This document shows positions 19,845-30,278 of a stretch of 64,000 nucleotides of DNA, one piece after another. Position 1 is the first letter of the stretch. Every line of letters starts with the position of its first letter. This DNA comes from Comamonadaceae bacterium (GTDB taxonomy: Bacteria; Pseudomonadota; Gammaproteobacteria; Burkholderiales; Burkholderiaceae_C), in assembly GCA_021299875.1 (NCBI GenBank), contig JAJTEW010000002.1, forward strand, positions 361,449 through 425,448, given 5' to 3'. Under the pieces are notes generated by a model. The model had not been told where the DNA came from. It saw nothing but the letters and a program-made list of their open reading frames with translations, and did not search any database. The position numbers were made by a program, and so were the translations under genes.

Positions 19845-20839
19845 AACCCGATACGCCAACACCCCCATATGTGGACATCCGCCAGTTGCACGTCACCTTC
19901 ACCGGCGGCAAAAAACCCGTTCAGGCGGTCTCGGGCGTGGACTTGCGCGTGCAACGCGGCGAGGTGGTCGCGCTGATTGGCGAGTCAGGTTCTGGCAAGA
20001 GCGTCACCTTGCGCACCGTGCTGCGTTTGCATGCCGAAAAGAAAACCCAAATTTCAGGGCAAATCCGGGTGGGCGATCAGGATGTGCTCTCGTTGTCTCA
20101 GGACCAACTCAGCCGCTTCCGTGGGCGCGTGGCGTCTATGATTTTTCAGGAACCCTTGCTGGCGCTGGACCCGGTTTACAGCGTGGGCCAGCAAATCATC
20201 GAAACCATTCGGCGTCACGAAAATGTGAGCGAGGACACGGCCAGGCAGCGGGCCTTGGCCTTGTTTGAGCGGGTACGAATTCCGAGCCCTGAGCGTCGTT
20301 TGCAGGCGTATCCGCATGAGATGTCGGGTGGCATGCGCCAGCGCGCCATGATTGCCCTGGCCCTGGCTTGCCAGCCCCAGTTGCTGCTGGCCGATGAACC
20401 CACCACCGCATTGGACGCGACCGTCCAAATCCAGATCCTGCTGCTCTTGCGTGAGTTGCAAAAAGAAATGGGCTTGTCGGTGATTTTTGTTACCCACGAT
20501 ATCGGTGCTGCCGTGGAGGTGGCCGATCGGATTGCCGTGATGTATGCCGGCCGCATTGTGGAGGAGGGGCCTGCCCGCACCTTGATGCGCGAGCCTCGGC
20601 ACCCCTATACCCGTGCTTTGCTGCAAAGCCGTGCCGACGGCGCTTTGGCCAAAGGCCAGCGCCTGGAAACGATTGCTGGCTCACCGCCTGATTTGACGAA
20701 CCTGCCAGAGGGCTGCGCCTTTGCCAGCCGTTGCAAGATGGCGGTGCCAGAATGCTCGGCCACACGCCCGGACGTGACCTGGCTGGCCGATGGCCACAGT
20801 GTTCGTTGCTTGCTGGCCCAACCTCAGCAAGTGGCCTGA
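19841..20839 (+). CDS. ABC transporter ATP-binding protein, OppD/DppD-like
   Basis: Walker A GESGSGKS, signature MSGGMRQRAMIALAL; ATGA overlap with the preceding gene. Confidence 0.92.
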   Translation: MKPDTPTPPYVDIRQLHVTFTGGKKPVQAVSGVDLRVQRGEVVALIGESGSGKSVTLRTVLRLHAEKKTQISGQIRVGDQDVLSLSQDQLSRFRGRVASMIFQEPLLALDPVYSVGQQIIETIRRHENVSEDTARQRALALFERVRIPSPERRLQAYPHEMSGGMRQRAMIALALACQPQLLLADEPTTALDATVQIQILLLLRELQKEMGLSVIFVTHDIGAAVEVADRIAVMYAGRIVEEGPARTLMREPRHPYTRALLQSRADGALAKGQRLETIAGSPPDLTNLPEGCAFASRCKMAVPECSATRPDVTWLADGHSVRCLLAQPQQVA

Positions 20840-20863
20840 TCATTTTTTCAAAGTGAGTTGAAA

Positions 20864-22066
20864 ATGAGCCGACACACCGACGTTCTGTGGGACTCCGCCC
20901 ACGCCTTCATGCCTTACCCCTCCAGCCTTGTGGCCCACGCTGCCACGGGTCCTTTGTCGGGTCTGAGCTTTGCGGCCAAAGACATCTACCACGTCAAGGG
21001 CTACCCCACCAGTGGCGGTCAACCCATGCTCATGGCCTTGTGGGGCGTTCAAGACCGAACGGCCCCGGTGGTACAAAGTTTGCTCGACGCAGGTGCCCGC
21101 TTTGTTGGCAAAACCGTCACCGACGAATTGGCGTTTTCCATGAACGGTCAAAATGCCCATTTCGGCGCGCCGATCAACGGCGCGGTGGCCGAGCGCATCA
21201 GCGGTGGATCCTCTTCGGGTTCGGCGTCTGCCGTGTCCAACCGCTTGTGCGATTTTGCGTTGGGCTCAGACACCGGCGGCTCGGTGCGCGCCCCCGCCAA
21301 CCATTGCGGTCTGGTCGGCATGCGGCCCAGCCATGGCCGGATCAGTTTGCAAGACACCATGGCCTTGTCGCCCAGCTTGGACACTTGTGGCTGGTTTGCC
21401 CGCGATGTGCCCACCTTTGCCCGTGTGGCGGATGTCTTGTTGGGCCAGGATGCGCAGCCCTTGCCCGATCAGATTCGCGTGTTGGCCCCGACTGACATGT
21501 GGGCACTGGCCACGCCAGGGGCCCTCAAAGCCCTCAAGCCAGTGCGGCAAAACGTGGAGCAATGCTTGGGCAAGGCCAAACCGGTTCGCATCATGCAGAG
21601 TGACATGGACACCATGTACTGGCATTTCCGCGCCATTCAGGGACGTGAGGCCTGGGATGTGCATGGTGGTTTTCTTCAGCGTTTCCAGCCGGTGTTGGGC
21701 GCTGCGGTGGCCCAGCGCTTTGACTGGTCTTCCAAAGTCACGGACGAGCAAGTGGCCAAGGCGCGGGCTTTCCGCGAAGGCTGGCGCACGCACATGCAAC
21801 ACATCTTGGGCACTGACGGCGTGCTCTTGATGCCCACCATGCCCGATGTGGCTCCTTGGATCCGTCAGACCGATGCCGAGCTGGAGGACTACCGCAACCG
21901 GGCCACCAGCTTGTTGTGCGTGTCGGGCATGGCGGGCTTGCCGCAAGTGAGCTTGCCGTTGGCCAGCCATCAGGGCGCACCCTTGGGCATTTCTTTGGTG
22001 GGACCAGAAGGCTCAGACCGCAGTCTGGTCAAACTGGCAGAACACATCCACCAAACCTGGTCCTGA
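20864..22066 (+). CDS. Amidase (amidase-signature family)
   Basis: Ser-rich motif GGSSSGSASAVSNRLCDFALGSDTGGSVRAPANHCGLVGMRPSHGR. Confidence 0.93.
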   Translation: MSRHTDVLWDSAHAFMPYPSSLVAHAATGPLSGLSFAAKDIYHVKGYPTSGGQPMLMALWGVQDRTAPVVQSLLDAGARFVGKTVTDELAFSMNGQNAHFGAPINGAVAERISGGSSSGSASAVSNRLCDFALGSDTGGSVRAPANHCGLVGMRPSHGRISLQDTMALSPSLDTCGWFARDVPTFARVADVLLGQDAQPLPDQIRVLAPTDMWALATPGALKALKPVRQNVEQCLGKAKPVRIMQSDMDTMYWHFRAIQGREAWDVHGGFLQRFQPVLGAAVAQRFDWSSKVTDEQVAKARAFREGWRTHMQHILGTDGVLLMPTMPDVAPWIRQTDAELEDYRNRATSLLCVSGMAGLPQVSLPLASHQGAPLGISLVGPEGSDRSLVKLAEHIHQTWS

Positions 22067-22096
22067 AACCCGCAGGGTCATCCCATGGGAGCGGCA

Positions 22097-22606
22097 TCAA
22101 AGGGGACTCAGGCGCACGCTCAAAGGCAGTGAATGAATCTCGCAATCTTCGGTCGGGCCTTGGCGCTCCAGCACCAAAAAGGCGCCATTGTCCAAGGCCA
22201 TCAGAGGGTGATGCCAGGTGCCTTTGTGCAGCGTGAAGCCCTGCTGACCCGTGACCTCAAAGCACTTGAGCGTGCGCAGGTCGGGCTGGTCTTGGCCCAA
22301 TGCCACCAGCAAACGACAGCGCGCACCTGTCAATGGCACAAAGGTCTGGCTGCCGCGTCGGTGCCGCTCCAGCATGTGGCAAGGGCCCTCGGGGTTTTGC
22401 GCCAGCGCATGGAATACCGCCAACACCGCCTGTCCATCATCGCCTGCCAAGTCCAGCGCATCGGGCAAATTCAGGCGCCCGCTGGTGCCTTGGTTGATGG
22501 TTTGCTGGGCCGGTTCAAACAAATTCAACACCTCGCCATAGGGCGAAAAAGCATGAGGATTCAGGGGCTGGCAAGTCAGGATGCCAAGGGTTTGTTCAGT
22601 GTTCAT
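22097..22606 (-). CDS. allA: Ureidoglycolate lyase
   Basis: AllA-like: CHMLERHRRGSQTFVPLTG...GTWHHPLMAL. Confidence 0.85.
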   Translation of the reverse strand: MNTEQTLGILTCQPLNPHAFSPYGEVLNLFEPAQQTINQGTSGRLNLPDALDLAGDDGQAVLAVFHALAQNPEGPCHMLERHRRGSQTFVPLTGARCRLLVALGQDQPDLRTLKCFEVTGQQGFTLHKGTWHHPLMALDNGAFLVLERQGPTEDCEIHSLPLSVRLSPL

Positions 22607-22634
22607 GAAATGACTCGGTTACCAGGGAGTCATC

Positions 22635-23441
22635 ATGACAGATGACCGTCGAATGGGCGTTCCCCTGCCTCGAAAAACCAAGCCTGACAAGCCCATCCAG
22701 ACCCTGACAGGGTTGACGGCCATCCCTGAGGGTTCAAGTGTTCCGCCGGCGCGTGCAGGGGTGCCCAGCACAGGTGCTGATCGGGTGTATGAGGCGATTT
22801 ATCAGGCCGTTTTGGAGCGCCGACTGTCCCCGGGTGAACGCTTGCGCGAGCAAGAGTTGGCTGAACAGTTCAACGTGTCTCGCACCTTGGTGCGCCAAGC
22901 ACTCCAACGTCTGGCGCAAGAGCAGGTCATCGAATTGCTGCACAACCGAGGTGCACGCGTGCCCATCCCCAGTCTGGAAGATGCGGGCAGTGTTTTTGAT
23001 GCCCGCAGGGTGGTGGAGTGCGAAGTGGCCAGGCAACTGGCCGGGCGACTGAGCGCCGAGCAATTGCAGACCTTGCAGCATTTGGCCGCCAGTGAAACCG
23101 AGGCCGATCGCCAGGGGGAGCATGCGTTGGCCATTCGTCTTTCGGGTGAATTTCACCAAGCCATGGCGCACATGCACGGCAACCCGGTTTTGACCCGGTG
23201 GCTCAATGGTTTGCTGCCCACCACGTCTTTGCTCATGTCCCGCTTCAAACGCCAAGGGGGGCAAGTCTGTGTGGCCCATCGCCATGTCGACTTGATAGCG
23301 GCCCTGCAAAAAAATCCTGCGGCGGCTGGCGCTGAAATGCGCAAACACCTCAACGAACTGGAGCAGTCCCTGACGACGCCAACGACCCCTCGCCGACAAT
23401 TGCGCGATGTCTTTCAAGCCTACCGTGACAGCCCTGAATGA
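22635..23441 (+). CDS. GntR-family (FCD) transcriptional regulator
   Basis: RRLSPGERLREQELAEQFNVSRTLVRQALQRLAQEQVIELLHNRGARV winged HTH plus FCD domain. Confidence 0.93.
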   Translation: MTDDRRMGVPLPRKTKPDKPIQTLTGLTAIPEGSSVPPARAGVPSTGADRVYEAIYQAVLERRLSPGERLREQELAEQFNVSRTLVRQALQRLAQEQVIELLHNRGARVPIPSLEDAGSVFDARRVVECEVARQLAGRLSAEQLQTLQHLAASETEADRQGEHALAIRLSGEFHQAMAHMHGNPVLTRWLNGLLPTTSLLMSRFKRQGGQVCVAHRHVDLIAALQKNPAAAGAEMRKHLNELEQSLTTPTTPRRQLRDVFQAYRDSPE

Positions 23442-23461
23442 ACACCTCTGGAGATCACCCC

Positions 23462-24727
23462 ATGAAGCTCAGTCCCGACACCTTGCCCACCTTGCGCATC
23501 GACGCCAACCGTTTGTGGCAATCGCTCATGACGCTGGCCCAAATCGGTGGCACCGAAAAAGGGGGCGTCTGTCGCTTGGCCTTGACCGATCTTGACCGCC
23601 AGGGCCGGGACCTGGTCACCTCATGGGCACGCGAAGCAGGCATGACGGTCACGGTCGATCAAATCGGCAACGTCTTCATGCGCAGGGCAGGGCGACAGCC
23701 CGACTTGCCGCCCATCATGACCGGCAGTCACATCGACACCCAGCCCACAGGGGGCAAGTTCGACGGCAACTACGGCGTGCTGGCCGGGCTGGAGGTGGTG
23801 CGCTGCCTGAATGACCACGGCATCGAAACCGAGGCCCCCATCGAGGTGGCCTTTTGGACCAATGAAGAAGGCTCGCGCTTTGTGCCGGTGATGATGGGCT
23901 CGGGCGTTTTTGCGGGGGCTTTTTCGCTGGAGCACGCCTACAAAGCCCAAGACCAAGAGGGTAAAACCGTGCTGGAGGAGTTGCAGCGTATTGGCTATGT
24001 CGGCACCGAGGTGCCGGGCCAGCACCCCATCGGCGCGTACTTTGAGGCCCACATCGAGCAAGGCCCGGTGCTGGAAGACGCTGGTGTGACCATTGGGGTG
24101 GTCAGCGGATCCTTGGGCATCCGTTGGTTTGACTGCACCGTCACAGGCATGGAGGCCCACGCCGGCCCCACCCCCATGTCCCTGCGCCGGGATGCCTTGC
24201 AAGTGGCCACACACTTGATGCAAGCCGTGGTGAGCACGGCCCACCAGCACGCTCCGCACGCCCGGGGCACGGTGGGCATGGTGCATGTGCACCCGAACAG
24301 CCGCAATGTCATTCCCGGACGGGTCAAGTTCAGCATTGACTTGCGCAACAACACTGACGCGGGTGTGGATGCGATGGCCGATGAAATCAGATCGGTCGCC
24401 CAAAGCTTGCAAGCCAGCACGGGCTTGTCGGTTGAATTGACCTTGGTGTCCAGTTTTTCTGCAACAGCCTTTCATGAGGAATGCATTTCGGCCATCTCGG
24501 ATGCCACCGTCAATCTGGGTTACAGCCACATGCCTGTGGTTTCAGGGGCTGGTCATGATGCGATTTATGCGGCGCGATGGGCACCCAGCGGCATGATTTT
24601 TATCCCTTGCAAGGATGGCATCAGTCACAACGAAATTGAATACGCCAAGCCTGAGCACATCGAAGCGGGCTGCAACGTGTTGCTGCATGCGATGTTGGCC
24701 AAGGCCAAAGTGGTTGGATCAACCTGA
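23462..24727 (+). CDS. M20-family Zn hydrolase: N-carbamoyl-L-amino acid hydrolase / allantoate amidohydrolase type
   Basis: GSHIDTQPTGGKFDGNYGVLAGLE...WTNEEGSRF...AHIEQGPVLE; upstream ORF start at 23438. Confidence 0.9.
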   Translation: MKLSPDTLPTLRIDANRLWQSLMTLAQIGGTEKGGVCRLALTDLDRQGRDLVTSWAREAGMTVTVDQIGNVFMRRAGRQPDLPPIMTGSHIDTQPTGGKFDGNYGVLAGLEVVRCLNDHGIETEAPIEVAFWTNEEGSRFVPVMMGSGVFAGAFSLEHAYKAQDQEGKTVLEELQRIGYVGTEVPGQHPIGAYFEAHIEQGPVLEDAGVTIGVVSGSLGIRWFDCTVTGMEAHAGPTPMSLRRDALQVATHLMQAVVSTAHQHAPHARGTVGMVHVHPNSRNVIPGRVKFSIDLRNNTDAGVDAMADEIRSVAQSLQASTGLSVELTLVSSFSATAFHEECISAISDATVNLGYSHMPVVSGAGHDAIYAARWAPSGMIFIPCKDGISHNEIEYAKPEHIEAGCNVLLHAMLAKAKVVGST

Positions 24728-24729
24728 AC

Positions 24730-25173
24730 TTAGCCCTCAGGCAATTTGATCGGCTGACCCGCTTCCAGCAAATCCATCATCTGCTTCATGACCTGTGGAC
24801 CGGAGGCCGAGTAGGGGTCAAAGTCTGGGTGCTGCAACCTGACCATGGGGTCGTCAACAGACAGATGGATCAGCGCCATGGACCATTGACCAAAGCGCCT
24901 TTCGTTGATTTCTTCGTAATGCAGAATTTCCACGTCTTTGTGGCGCGCATCGGTAGCGATTCTGTGGAACAGCGCGTTGACGCGACTGCGTTGGCCCTCG
25001 ATGACCTGGAAGAAAAAACCTTGACCCTGACACAACACACCGGTGATGCCCTGGGCCTGGTTGTGCGCTTGGGCTTGCGACAGGATGCTGGTGGTCATGG
25101 TGGTGGTCTGTGGGCCGAATGCGCGGCTCACGTAGAGCAAGCGCACGTTGATGTTGTGGCTGGGGACCCTCAT
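24730..25173 (-). CDS. BLUF-domain blue-light sensor protein
   Basis: VRLLYVSRAFGP...HNQAQGITGVLCQGQGFFFQVIEGQRSRVNALF...FGQWSMALIHL; conserved Tyr, Asn, Gln, Trp/Met positions present; start at 25173 or 25185, just past the crtB stop. Confidence 0.9.
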   Translation of the reverse strand: MRVPSHNINVRLLYVSRAFGPQTTTMTTSILSQAQAHNQAQGITGVLCQGQGFFFQVIEGQRSRVNALFHRIATDARHKDVEILHYEEINERRFGQWSMALIHLSVDDPMVRLQHPDFDPYSASGPQVMKQMMDLLEAGQPIKLPEG

Positions 25174-25213
25174 CAGGCGCTCCATGTCGAGGGGCGTGTC
25201 ATGGCGTTTGCAT

Positions 25214-26347
25214 TCATGTGTTGCGGCCAAGGCGCTCTGCTTCGCGGCGCTCCAGCAGGTCGAGCATCCAGGCCACGCGCTGGGGCATGGCACGGTTTGG
25301 AAAATAAGCCTTGTTGCCTTTCTGTTGAACAGCATCGCGGCAGCCTTGCACCAAGCCCACGATGGCCTCCAGTGGCTCTGGGGTGTGCGCGCTCACGCGA
25401 ATCCAGTGCACCTGGGTCCATGCACTGGCCAACAGCATGAGCTTGCGTGTGGTGCTGACCACCGTGCGCTTGTTGACCGAATCCAAGCCATCGCGGCGCA
25501 GTTGGTGACCAATTTCGGCGTAGATCATGCTGGCAGCACAAATGGCAGCGCGACAATCTGGCGGCAAGGCCGCGATGCCGGAGTGGGATTGCTTGTACAG
25601 GCGGTCGGCCTCTTCCAAAAGGCGTGCCACTACGCCAGCGATGGCAGGTGTGAAAACGGGCTCTGCCATCCACGCTTCAGGATTGACGCCAGCTTCTACA
25701 AGCCAGCGGCGCGGCAGGTAAAGGCGGCCAATGCTGGCGTCGTGCCCGACGTCGCGAGCGATGTTGGTGAGTTGCATGGCCACTCCCAACTCGCAGGCGC
25801 GGGCCAGCGTGTCCATGCTCTGCGGGCCCATGATCCAGCTCATCATCGCACCCACACTGCCGGCCACCCTTGCGCCATAGGCGTGCAGGTCTTCAATGCT
25901 GTCGTAGGTCCGACCCGCTGCATCCCAGGCAAAACCTTCGATCAGGGCGTCGAGCAAATGGCGTGGCAATTTGTACTGTTGCACCAGCAAGCTCAGTGCA
26001 TGGTCCTCGACATGGTCGTGAGGCGTGCTGTTGTAGATCGCGTCCAAGCGCTCTTTCAACATGACCAAGGGCGTATCGCCTGGTGCGGCTTCGTCCACCA
26101 AATCGTCGGCCACACGGCAAAACGCATAGAGCGCGATGGCAGCGGTGCGCACGCGCGGCGGCAGCAAACGGCTGGCTGCAAAAAATGTTTTGGAACCACC
26201 TTGCATCATGGCCACGCAAGCCTGCAGGTCGTGCGAATCGAAATCGAGCTCATGCAGCACCACGGGCGCCATGGACTGATTGGCGGCGGGGGTGGCCACG
26301 GCGCTCAAGTGGGTTGGGGTGCTGGTTATGGCTTCAGGCCTTGACAT
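25214..26347 (-). CDS. crtB: Phytoene synthase
   Basis: SKTFFAASRLLPPRVRTAAIALYAFCRVADDLVDE; start MSRPEAITS overlaps the crtI 3' end. Confidence 0.95.
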   Translation of the reverse strand: MSRPEAITSTPTHLSAVATPAANQSMAPVVLHELDFDSHDLQACVAMMQGGSKTFFAASRLLPPRVRTAAIALYAFCRVADDLVDEAAPGDTPLVMLKERLDAIYNSTPHDHVEDHALSLLVQQYKLPRHLLDALIEGFAWDAAGRTYDSIEDLHAYGARVAGSVGAMMSWIMGPQSMDTLARACELGVAMQLTNIARDVGHDASIGRLYLPRRWLVEAGVNPEAWMAEPVFTPAIAGVVARLLEEADRLYKQSHSGIAALPPDCRAAICAASMIYAEIGHQLRRDGLDSVNKRTVVSTTRKLMLLASAWTQVHWIRVSAHTPEPLEAIVGLVQGCRDAVQQKGNKAYFPNRAMPQRVAWMLDLLERREAERLGRNT

Positions 26348-27917
26348 GGGGCACCACCGTTTCCAAAGCTTTGGCCGACATGAGAACGCCCGGTACACCT
26401 GCGCCTGGGTGCGTGCTGGCACCCACCACAAACAAGCCCGGCACATCTTCACTGCGGTTGTGCGGGCGGAACCAGGCGCTTTGTAGCAGCAAAGGCTCCA
26501 GGCCAAAGCCCGCGCCTTTGTAGGACCACAAGTTGTCGTGGAAATCTTGTGGTGTGCTGACCTTGCTGGTCACCATGCAGTCGCGCAGACCTGGCAGCAC
26601 ACTGGCCTCCAAGCTCTCGGCAATCGCTGCGCGGTAGGTCTCGGCAAAGGCGGGCCAATCGGTTCCGCTGTCCAAGTGGGGTACGGGCGAGAGCACATAA
26701 AACGTGTCGCAACCCTCTGGGGCCAGTGACGGGTCGGTGGCCGTGGGGCGGTGCAAATACAGGCTGAAGTCGTCGGCCAGTTTGTGTTTTTGAAAGATGT
26801 CTTGCAGCAGGCCTTTGTAGCGTGGACCCAGCACCATCATGTGGTGCGGCACGTCTTTGTATTGCTTGGAGGTGCCGAAGTACCAGACGAACAGGCCCAT
26901 GGAGTATTTGCCGTTGGCAATCTTGCGGTCGGTCCACACGCGGCGGTGCTGCGGGGCCACCAGGTTTTTGTAGGTCCAGGCGGTGTCGCCGTTGCTCACC
27001 ACAATGTCTGCGGGCACGAACTCACCGCTTTGCAGTTCGACACCGCAGGCGCGGCCGTTTTCAATGCGGATTTGCGTCACAGGTGCGTTGCAACGCAGCG
27101 GCACGCCGCGCTCTTGCAGCAGGCTCACCAGGCCTTTGACGATGGCACCCGTGCCGCCCATGGCCGAGTGCACACCCCAGGTGCGTTCCAGCGAGTTGAT
27201 GAGCGCGTAGGCACAGGTCACGGAAAACGGGTTGCCGCCAATCAGCAGCGGGTGAAAGCTCATCACGATGCGCAGCTTGTCGTTGCGGATGTGTTTGGCC
27301 ACCAAGCTGTAGAGGCTGCGCCAAGCGCCCATGCGCAAGAAGTCGGGAATGGCTGCCACAAGATCGCTGACTTTGTCAAAAGCCATATCGCCCATGCCCT
27401 CAAAACCGAGTGTTTTGCAGCGCTCGGCTTCTTCTAAAAATCTTTCGTAGCCGGGCAGGTCTGATGGTTCAAACCGAGCCACTTCAGCGCGCATGTGCTC
27501 GGCGTCGCCGTTGTAGTCAAACCAGGTGCCATCTGCAAAACGCACGCGGTAAAAGGGGTCCATGGCCACCAGCTTCACGTCGTCTGCAAAATTCTTGCCA
27601 CACAGCGCCCAAAGCTCTTCGAGCAAAAAAGGCGCGGTGATGATGGTGGGGCCGGCATCGAAGGTGAAGCCATCCTGGTGATGCACGTAGGCGCGGCCAC
27701 CGGGGGCATCGAGTTTTTCAAAGACCTTGACCTCGTACCCTTTGACGCTCAGGCGGATCGCCGCCGCCAGCCCGCCAAAGCCGCTGCCAATGACGACCGC
27801 CAGCGGGCGCTGACGCAGCGCCGCTGGGGTGCTCAGATCTGGACCTTTAGGCGCAGTTGGAATGCCGAAACCTTCGCTGCGGTAAGCATGGGTGAGCGTG
27901 GGCGTCTGGGTGTTCAT
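26334..27917 (-). CDS. crtI: Phytoene desaturase
   Basis: AVVIGSGFGGLAAAIRLSVKGYEVKVFEKLDAPGGRAYVHHQDGFTFDAGPTIIT; likely start 27917. Confidence 0.95.
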   Translation of the reverse strand: MNTQTPTLTHAYRSEGFGIPTAPKGPDLSTPAALRQRPLAVVIGSGFGGLAAAIRLSVKGYEVKVFEKLDAPGGRAYVHHQDGFTFDAGPTIITAPFLLEELWALCGKNFADDVKLVAMDPFYRVRFADGTWFDYNGDAEHMRAEVARFEPSDLPGYERFLEEAERCKTLGFEGMGDMAFDKVSDLVAAIPDFLRMGAWRSLYSLVAKHIRNDKLRIVMSFHPLLIGGNPFSVTCAYALINSLERTWGVHSAMGGTGAIVKGLVSLLQERGVPLRCNAPVTQIRIENGRACGVELQSGEFVPADIVVSNGDTAWTYKNLVAPQHRRVWTDRKIANGKYSMGLFVWYFGTSKQYKDVPHHMMVLGPRYKGLLQDIFQKHKLADDFSLYLHRPTATDPSLAPEGCDTFYVLSPVPHLDSGTDWPAFAETYRAAIAESLEASVLPGLRDCMVTSKVSTPQDFHDNLWSYKGAGFGLEPLLLQSAWFRPHNRSEDVPGLFVVGASTHPGAGVPGVLMSAKALETVVPHVKA

Positions 27918-27925
27918 GGGGGCCT

Positions 27926-28711
27926 TCAAGGGGGTGTGGTCAAAGCCGGTTTGCTGGTTTGGCCCATGGCCCAACCCCACAGCCGCTCCAGTGGCCAAGG
28001 GAAAATCATGATGACGTGTTCAACAATGGCCAACCCGAGCAGCGTGGCCAGCATGACCCAACCGGTGGTGATGGCCACAGCACCTTGTTGTGCGAGCCAG
28101 ACCAGCCAAAACCAAGTGCCCATGGCCACGCTCATGGACAGCACAAACCACAGCGACATGCCGCTGGTGGTGCGGAAATAACTGGCCAAGTAGGCCAAGT
28201 GCTCAGGCAGGTATTGCGCGCCGTTTTGCGGCACGCCAAAAAACAAATTCAGTTTGGCCGACAGGCGCATGCACCACAGCAGTGCAAAGGTGCATATGGC
28301 CACATGGCTGACCTGGCCCTCTTGCATCCACCACAGCACAGCAAAATTCGCCAGCAAGGCCAGCTCGTGGTACAGCATGACTTGCACCGACTGCACAAAA
28401 CGCGGCCAACCCGTGACGCCTGAATCCAGTGGGGTTTTGCGCGGCCCGGTGATCCAGCCCGTGAGGAAGGTCAACTCGTGCCAGCCCCACATGACAATCA
28501 CGCTGCCAAAAGCGAGGTAGGCGTTGAACACGCTGACCTCTTGCATGCTGTGGGCCACGCCCCAAAAACTCAAAGCCAAAAGCACCGTCCAACCGCCCAA
28601 GCTGAAACGGAAGCTGCGCGCAGGCAGCCGGTCGAGCCACAAAATCACACCCGTGCCGAGCCACCAGCACAGGGCCGTGAAAACGCAAGCCCAAACGACT
28701 TCAGTCACCAT
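27926..28711 (-). CDS. puhE: Putative photosynthetic complex assembly protein PuhE (DUF3623 type)
   Basis: [18 protein letters not shown]...[30 protein letters not shown]; position after acsF. Confidence 0.9.
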   Translation of the reverse strand: MVTEVVWACVFTALCWWLGTGVILWLDRLPARSFRFSLGGWTVLLALSFWGVAHSMQEVSVFNAYLAFGSVIVMWGWHELTFLTGWITGPRKTPLDSGVTGWPRFVQSVQVMLYHELALLANFAVLWWMQEGQVSHVAICTFALLWCMRLSAKLNLFFGVPQNGAQYLPEHLAYLASYFRTTSGMSLWFVLSMSVAMGTWFWLVWLAQQGAVAITTGWVMLATLLGLAIVEHVIMIFPWPLERLWGWAMGQTSKPALTTPP

Positions 28712-29784
28712 GCCGGTTCCATGCGCACCTGGGGCGACAAGTCTTGTTCAATCACCGGCATGAAGTACAGGCGGGCAAAAGTGGCCGCTGCCTTGACGGC
28801 GCAAACGCCTTGTTGCAGCTTGCCCACCACACCGCCTCGCGCCTTGGCTTTTTCCATGGCTTGCGAAATGGCAAACAGGCGCTCCAAGCCTCGGCGGAAG
28901 TCGGGGTGGTCGGTATCCAGCGCCAGAGGGAACACTTGCTTGGTGATTTCGGTGGTGATGCGGAACACCTGGTAGTCGTACTCGCTCGAGTCGAGCCCCA
29001 TGGCTTCGTGCAGCATGGGGCGGGTGTGGTCACGCACGTACATGGTGGCGTAAACGGCCAGCAAGAAAAAGCGAATCCACAGCTTGTTGCCGCCGCTGAG
29101 CAGCTTGGGGTTGGCCCGCATGATCAGGGCAAACGATTCACCATGACGGAATTCGTCGTTGCACCACAACTCGAACCAGCGGAAGATGGGATGAAAACGT
29201 TTTTCGGGGTGCTTTTCAAGCTGGCGGAAGATGGTGATGTAGCGCGCGTAGCCAATCTTTTCTGACAGGTAGGTTGCGTAGTAAATGTATTTGGGCTTGA
29301 AAAAAGTGTATTTCTTGGTGCGCTTCAAGTTGCCCAGGTCGATCCCCAGGTTGAAGTCGCGCAGCGACAGGTTGATGAAGCCTGCATGGCGCGATTCGTC
29401 TCGTGCCAGATAGGTCATCAGCTGCTTGATGTCGGGATTGCTGACGTTTTTTCGAATTTCGTTGTAGAGCACGCAACCGGAAAATTCTGACGTGAGTGAG
29501 CTCACCAAAAAGTCCATGAATTCCTGGCGCATCTCGGGCGACAGGCTGGCCATGCCCGAGGCCACTTCGCCGGCAAAGGCTTCGTCGCGCTGGAAGTGAT
29601 CATGGTTGTTGTCGCCTTCGTACTCGGCCATCATCCTGTCCCACTCGGCGCGCACCGGCTCGATGTTGATGCGGTCCATGGCCGCAAAGTCGGTGGTGTA
29701 AAAGCGCGGGCTGATCATGTCGTCGTGCACGGCCTTTTTGTTGGCATCTTCAGCGGTTTCGATGGTGTGGACGGCATTGGCGGT
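28705..29784 (-). CDS. acsF: Aerobic Mg-protoporphyrin IX monomethyl ester cyclase
   Basis: [46 protein letters not shown]: diiron cyclase. Confidence 0.96.
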   Translation of the reverse strand, partial: TANAVHTIETAEDANKKAVHDDMISPRFYTTDFAAMDRINIEPVRAEWDRMMAEYEGDNNHDHFQRDEAFAGEVASGMASLSPEMRQEFMDFLVSSLTSEFSGCVLYNEIRKNVSNPDIKQLMTYLARDESRHAGFINLSLRDFNLGIDLGNLKRTKKYTFFKPKYIYYATYLSEKIGYARYITIFRQLEKHPEKRFHPIFRWFELWCNDEFRHGESFALIMRANPKLLSGGNKLWIRFFLLAVYATMYVRDHTRPMLHEAMGLDSSEYDYQVFRITTEITKQVFPLALDTDHPDFRRGLERLFAISQAMEKAKARGGVVGKLQQGVCAVKAAATFARLYFMPVIEQDLSPQVRMEPAW

Positions 29785-29816
29785 CATGGGCTTCTCCGGT
29801 GCGGGATGTTTCAATT

Positions 29817-30278
29817 TCAGGGGGCTTTGTGGCCAGCCAGTCGCAGGCTGGCAAACACGGCGGCGTTGCTGGGGCCAAACGATTCGAGGTCAATGCGCTG
29901 GCCGGTGCTGGGATCTTGCAGCGTCATGCGGCCATCGGTGCGGCCGATCAATAAAAAGGGGGCTTCTTTGCCCAGGTTTTCACGCTGGCGTTCGCGCGCC
30001 AAGGCCCGAAGGGTGCTGCGTAAAAAGCCTTGTTCACCCGAGAACTGGGCCACCTGCTGGCCCGTGTGGACGTCGAGCACGGCGATGTCACCGCTGCGCA
30101 GGTCAAGAAACTGCAGGTCGCGTTGCCACTGCACGGCGGCGTCGGGCGTGCGCGGGTCCAGGCCTGACCAGCGTGCCAAGCCCACCGCCACCAGCATGGA
30201 CAGCAGCATCACGCCGATCCAGGCCATGGGTCGGTTCAGGCTGTGAACCTGCCAACCATGCTTGGGTAAGGTGTTCAT
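29817..30278 (-). CDS. puhC: Photosynthetic complex assembly protein PuhC
   Basis: Single TM plus [22 protein letters not shown]; overlaps puhB. Confidence 0.88.
   Translation of the reverse strand: MNTLPKHGWQVHSLNRPMAWIGVMLLSMLVAVGLARWSGLDPRTPDAAVQWQRDLQFLDLRSGDIAVLDVHTGQQVAQFSGEQGFLRSTLRALARERQRENLGKEAPFLLIGRTDGRMTLQDPSTGQRIDLESFGPSNAAVFASLRLAGHKAP

Noticed and set aside
25148-26344. 398-aa plus-strand ORF opposite crtB
   Set aside because: Antisense to an unambiguous phytoene synthase.
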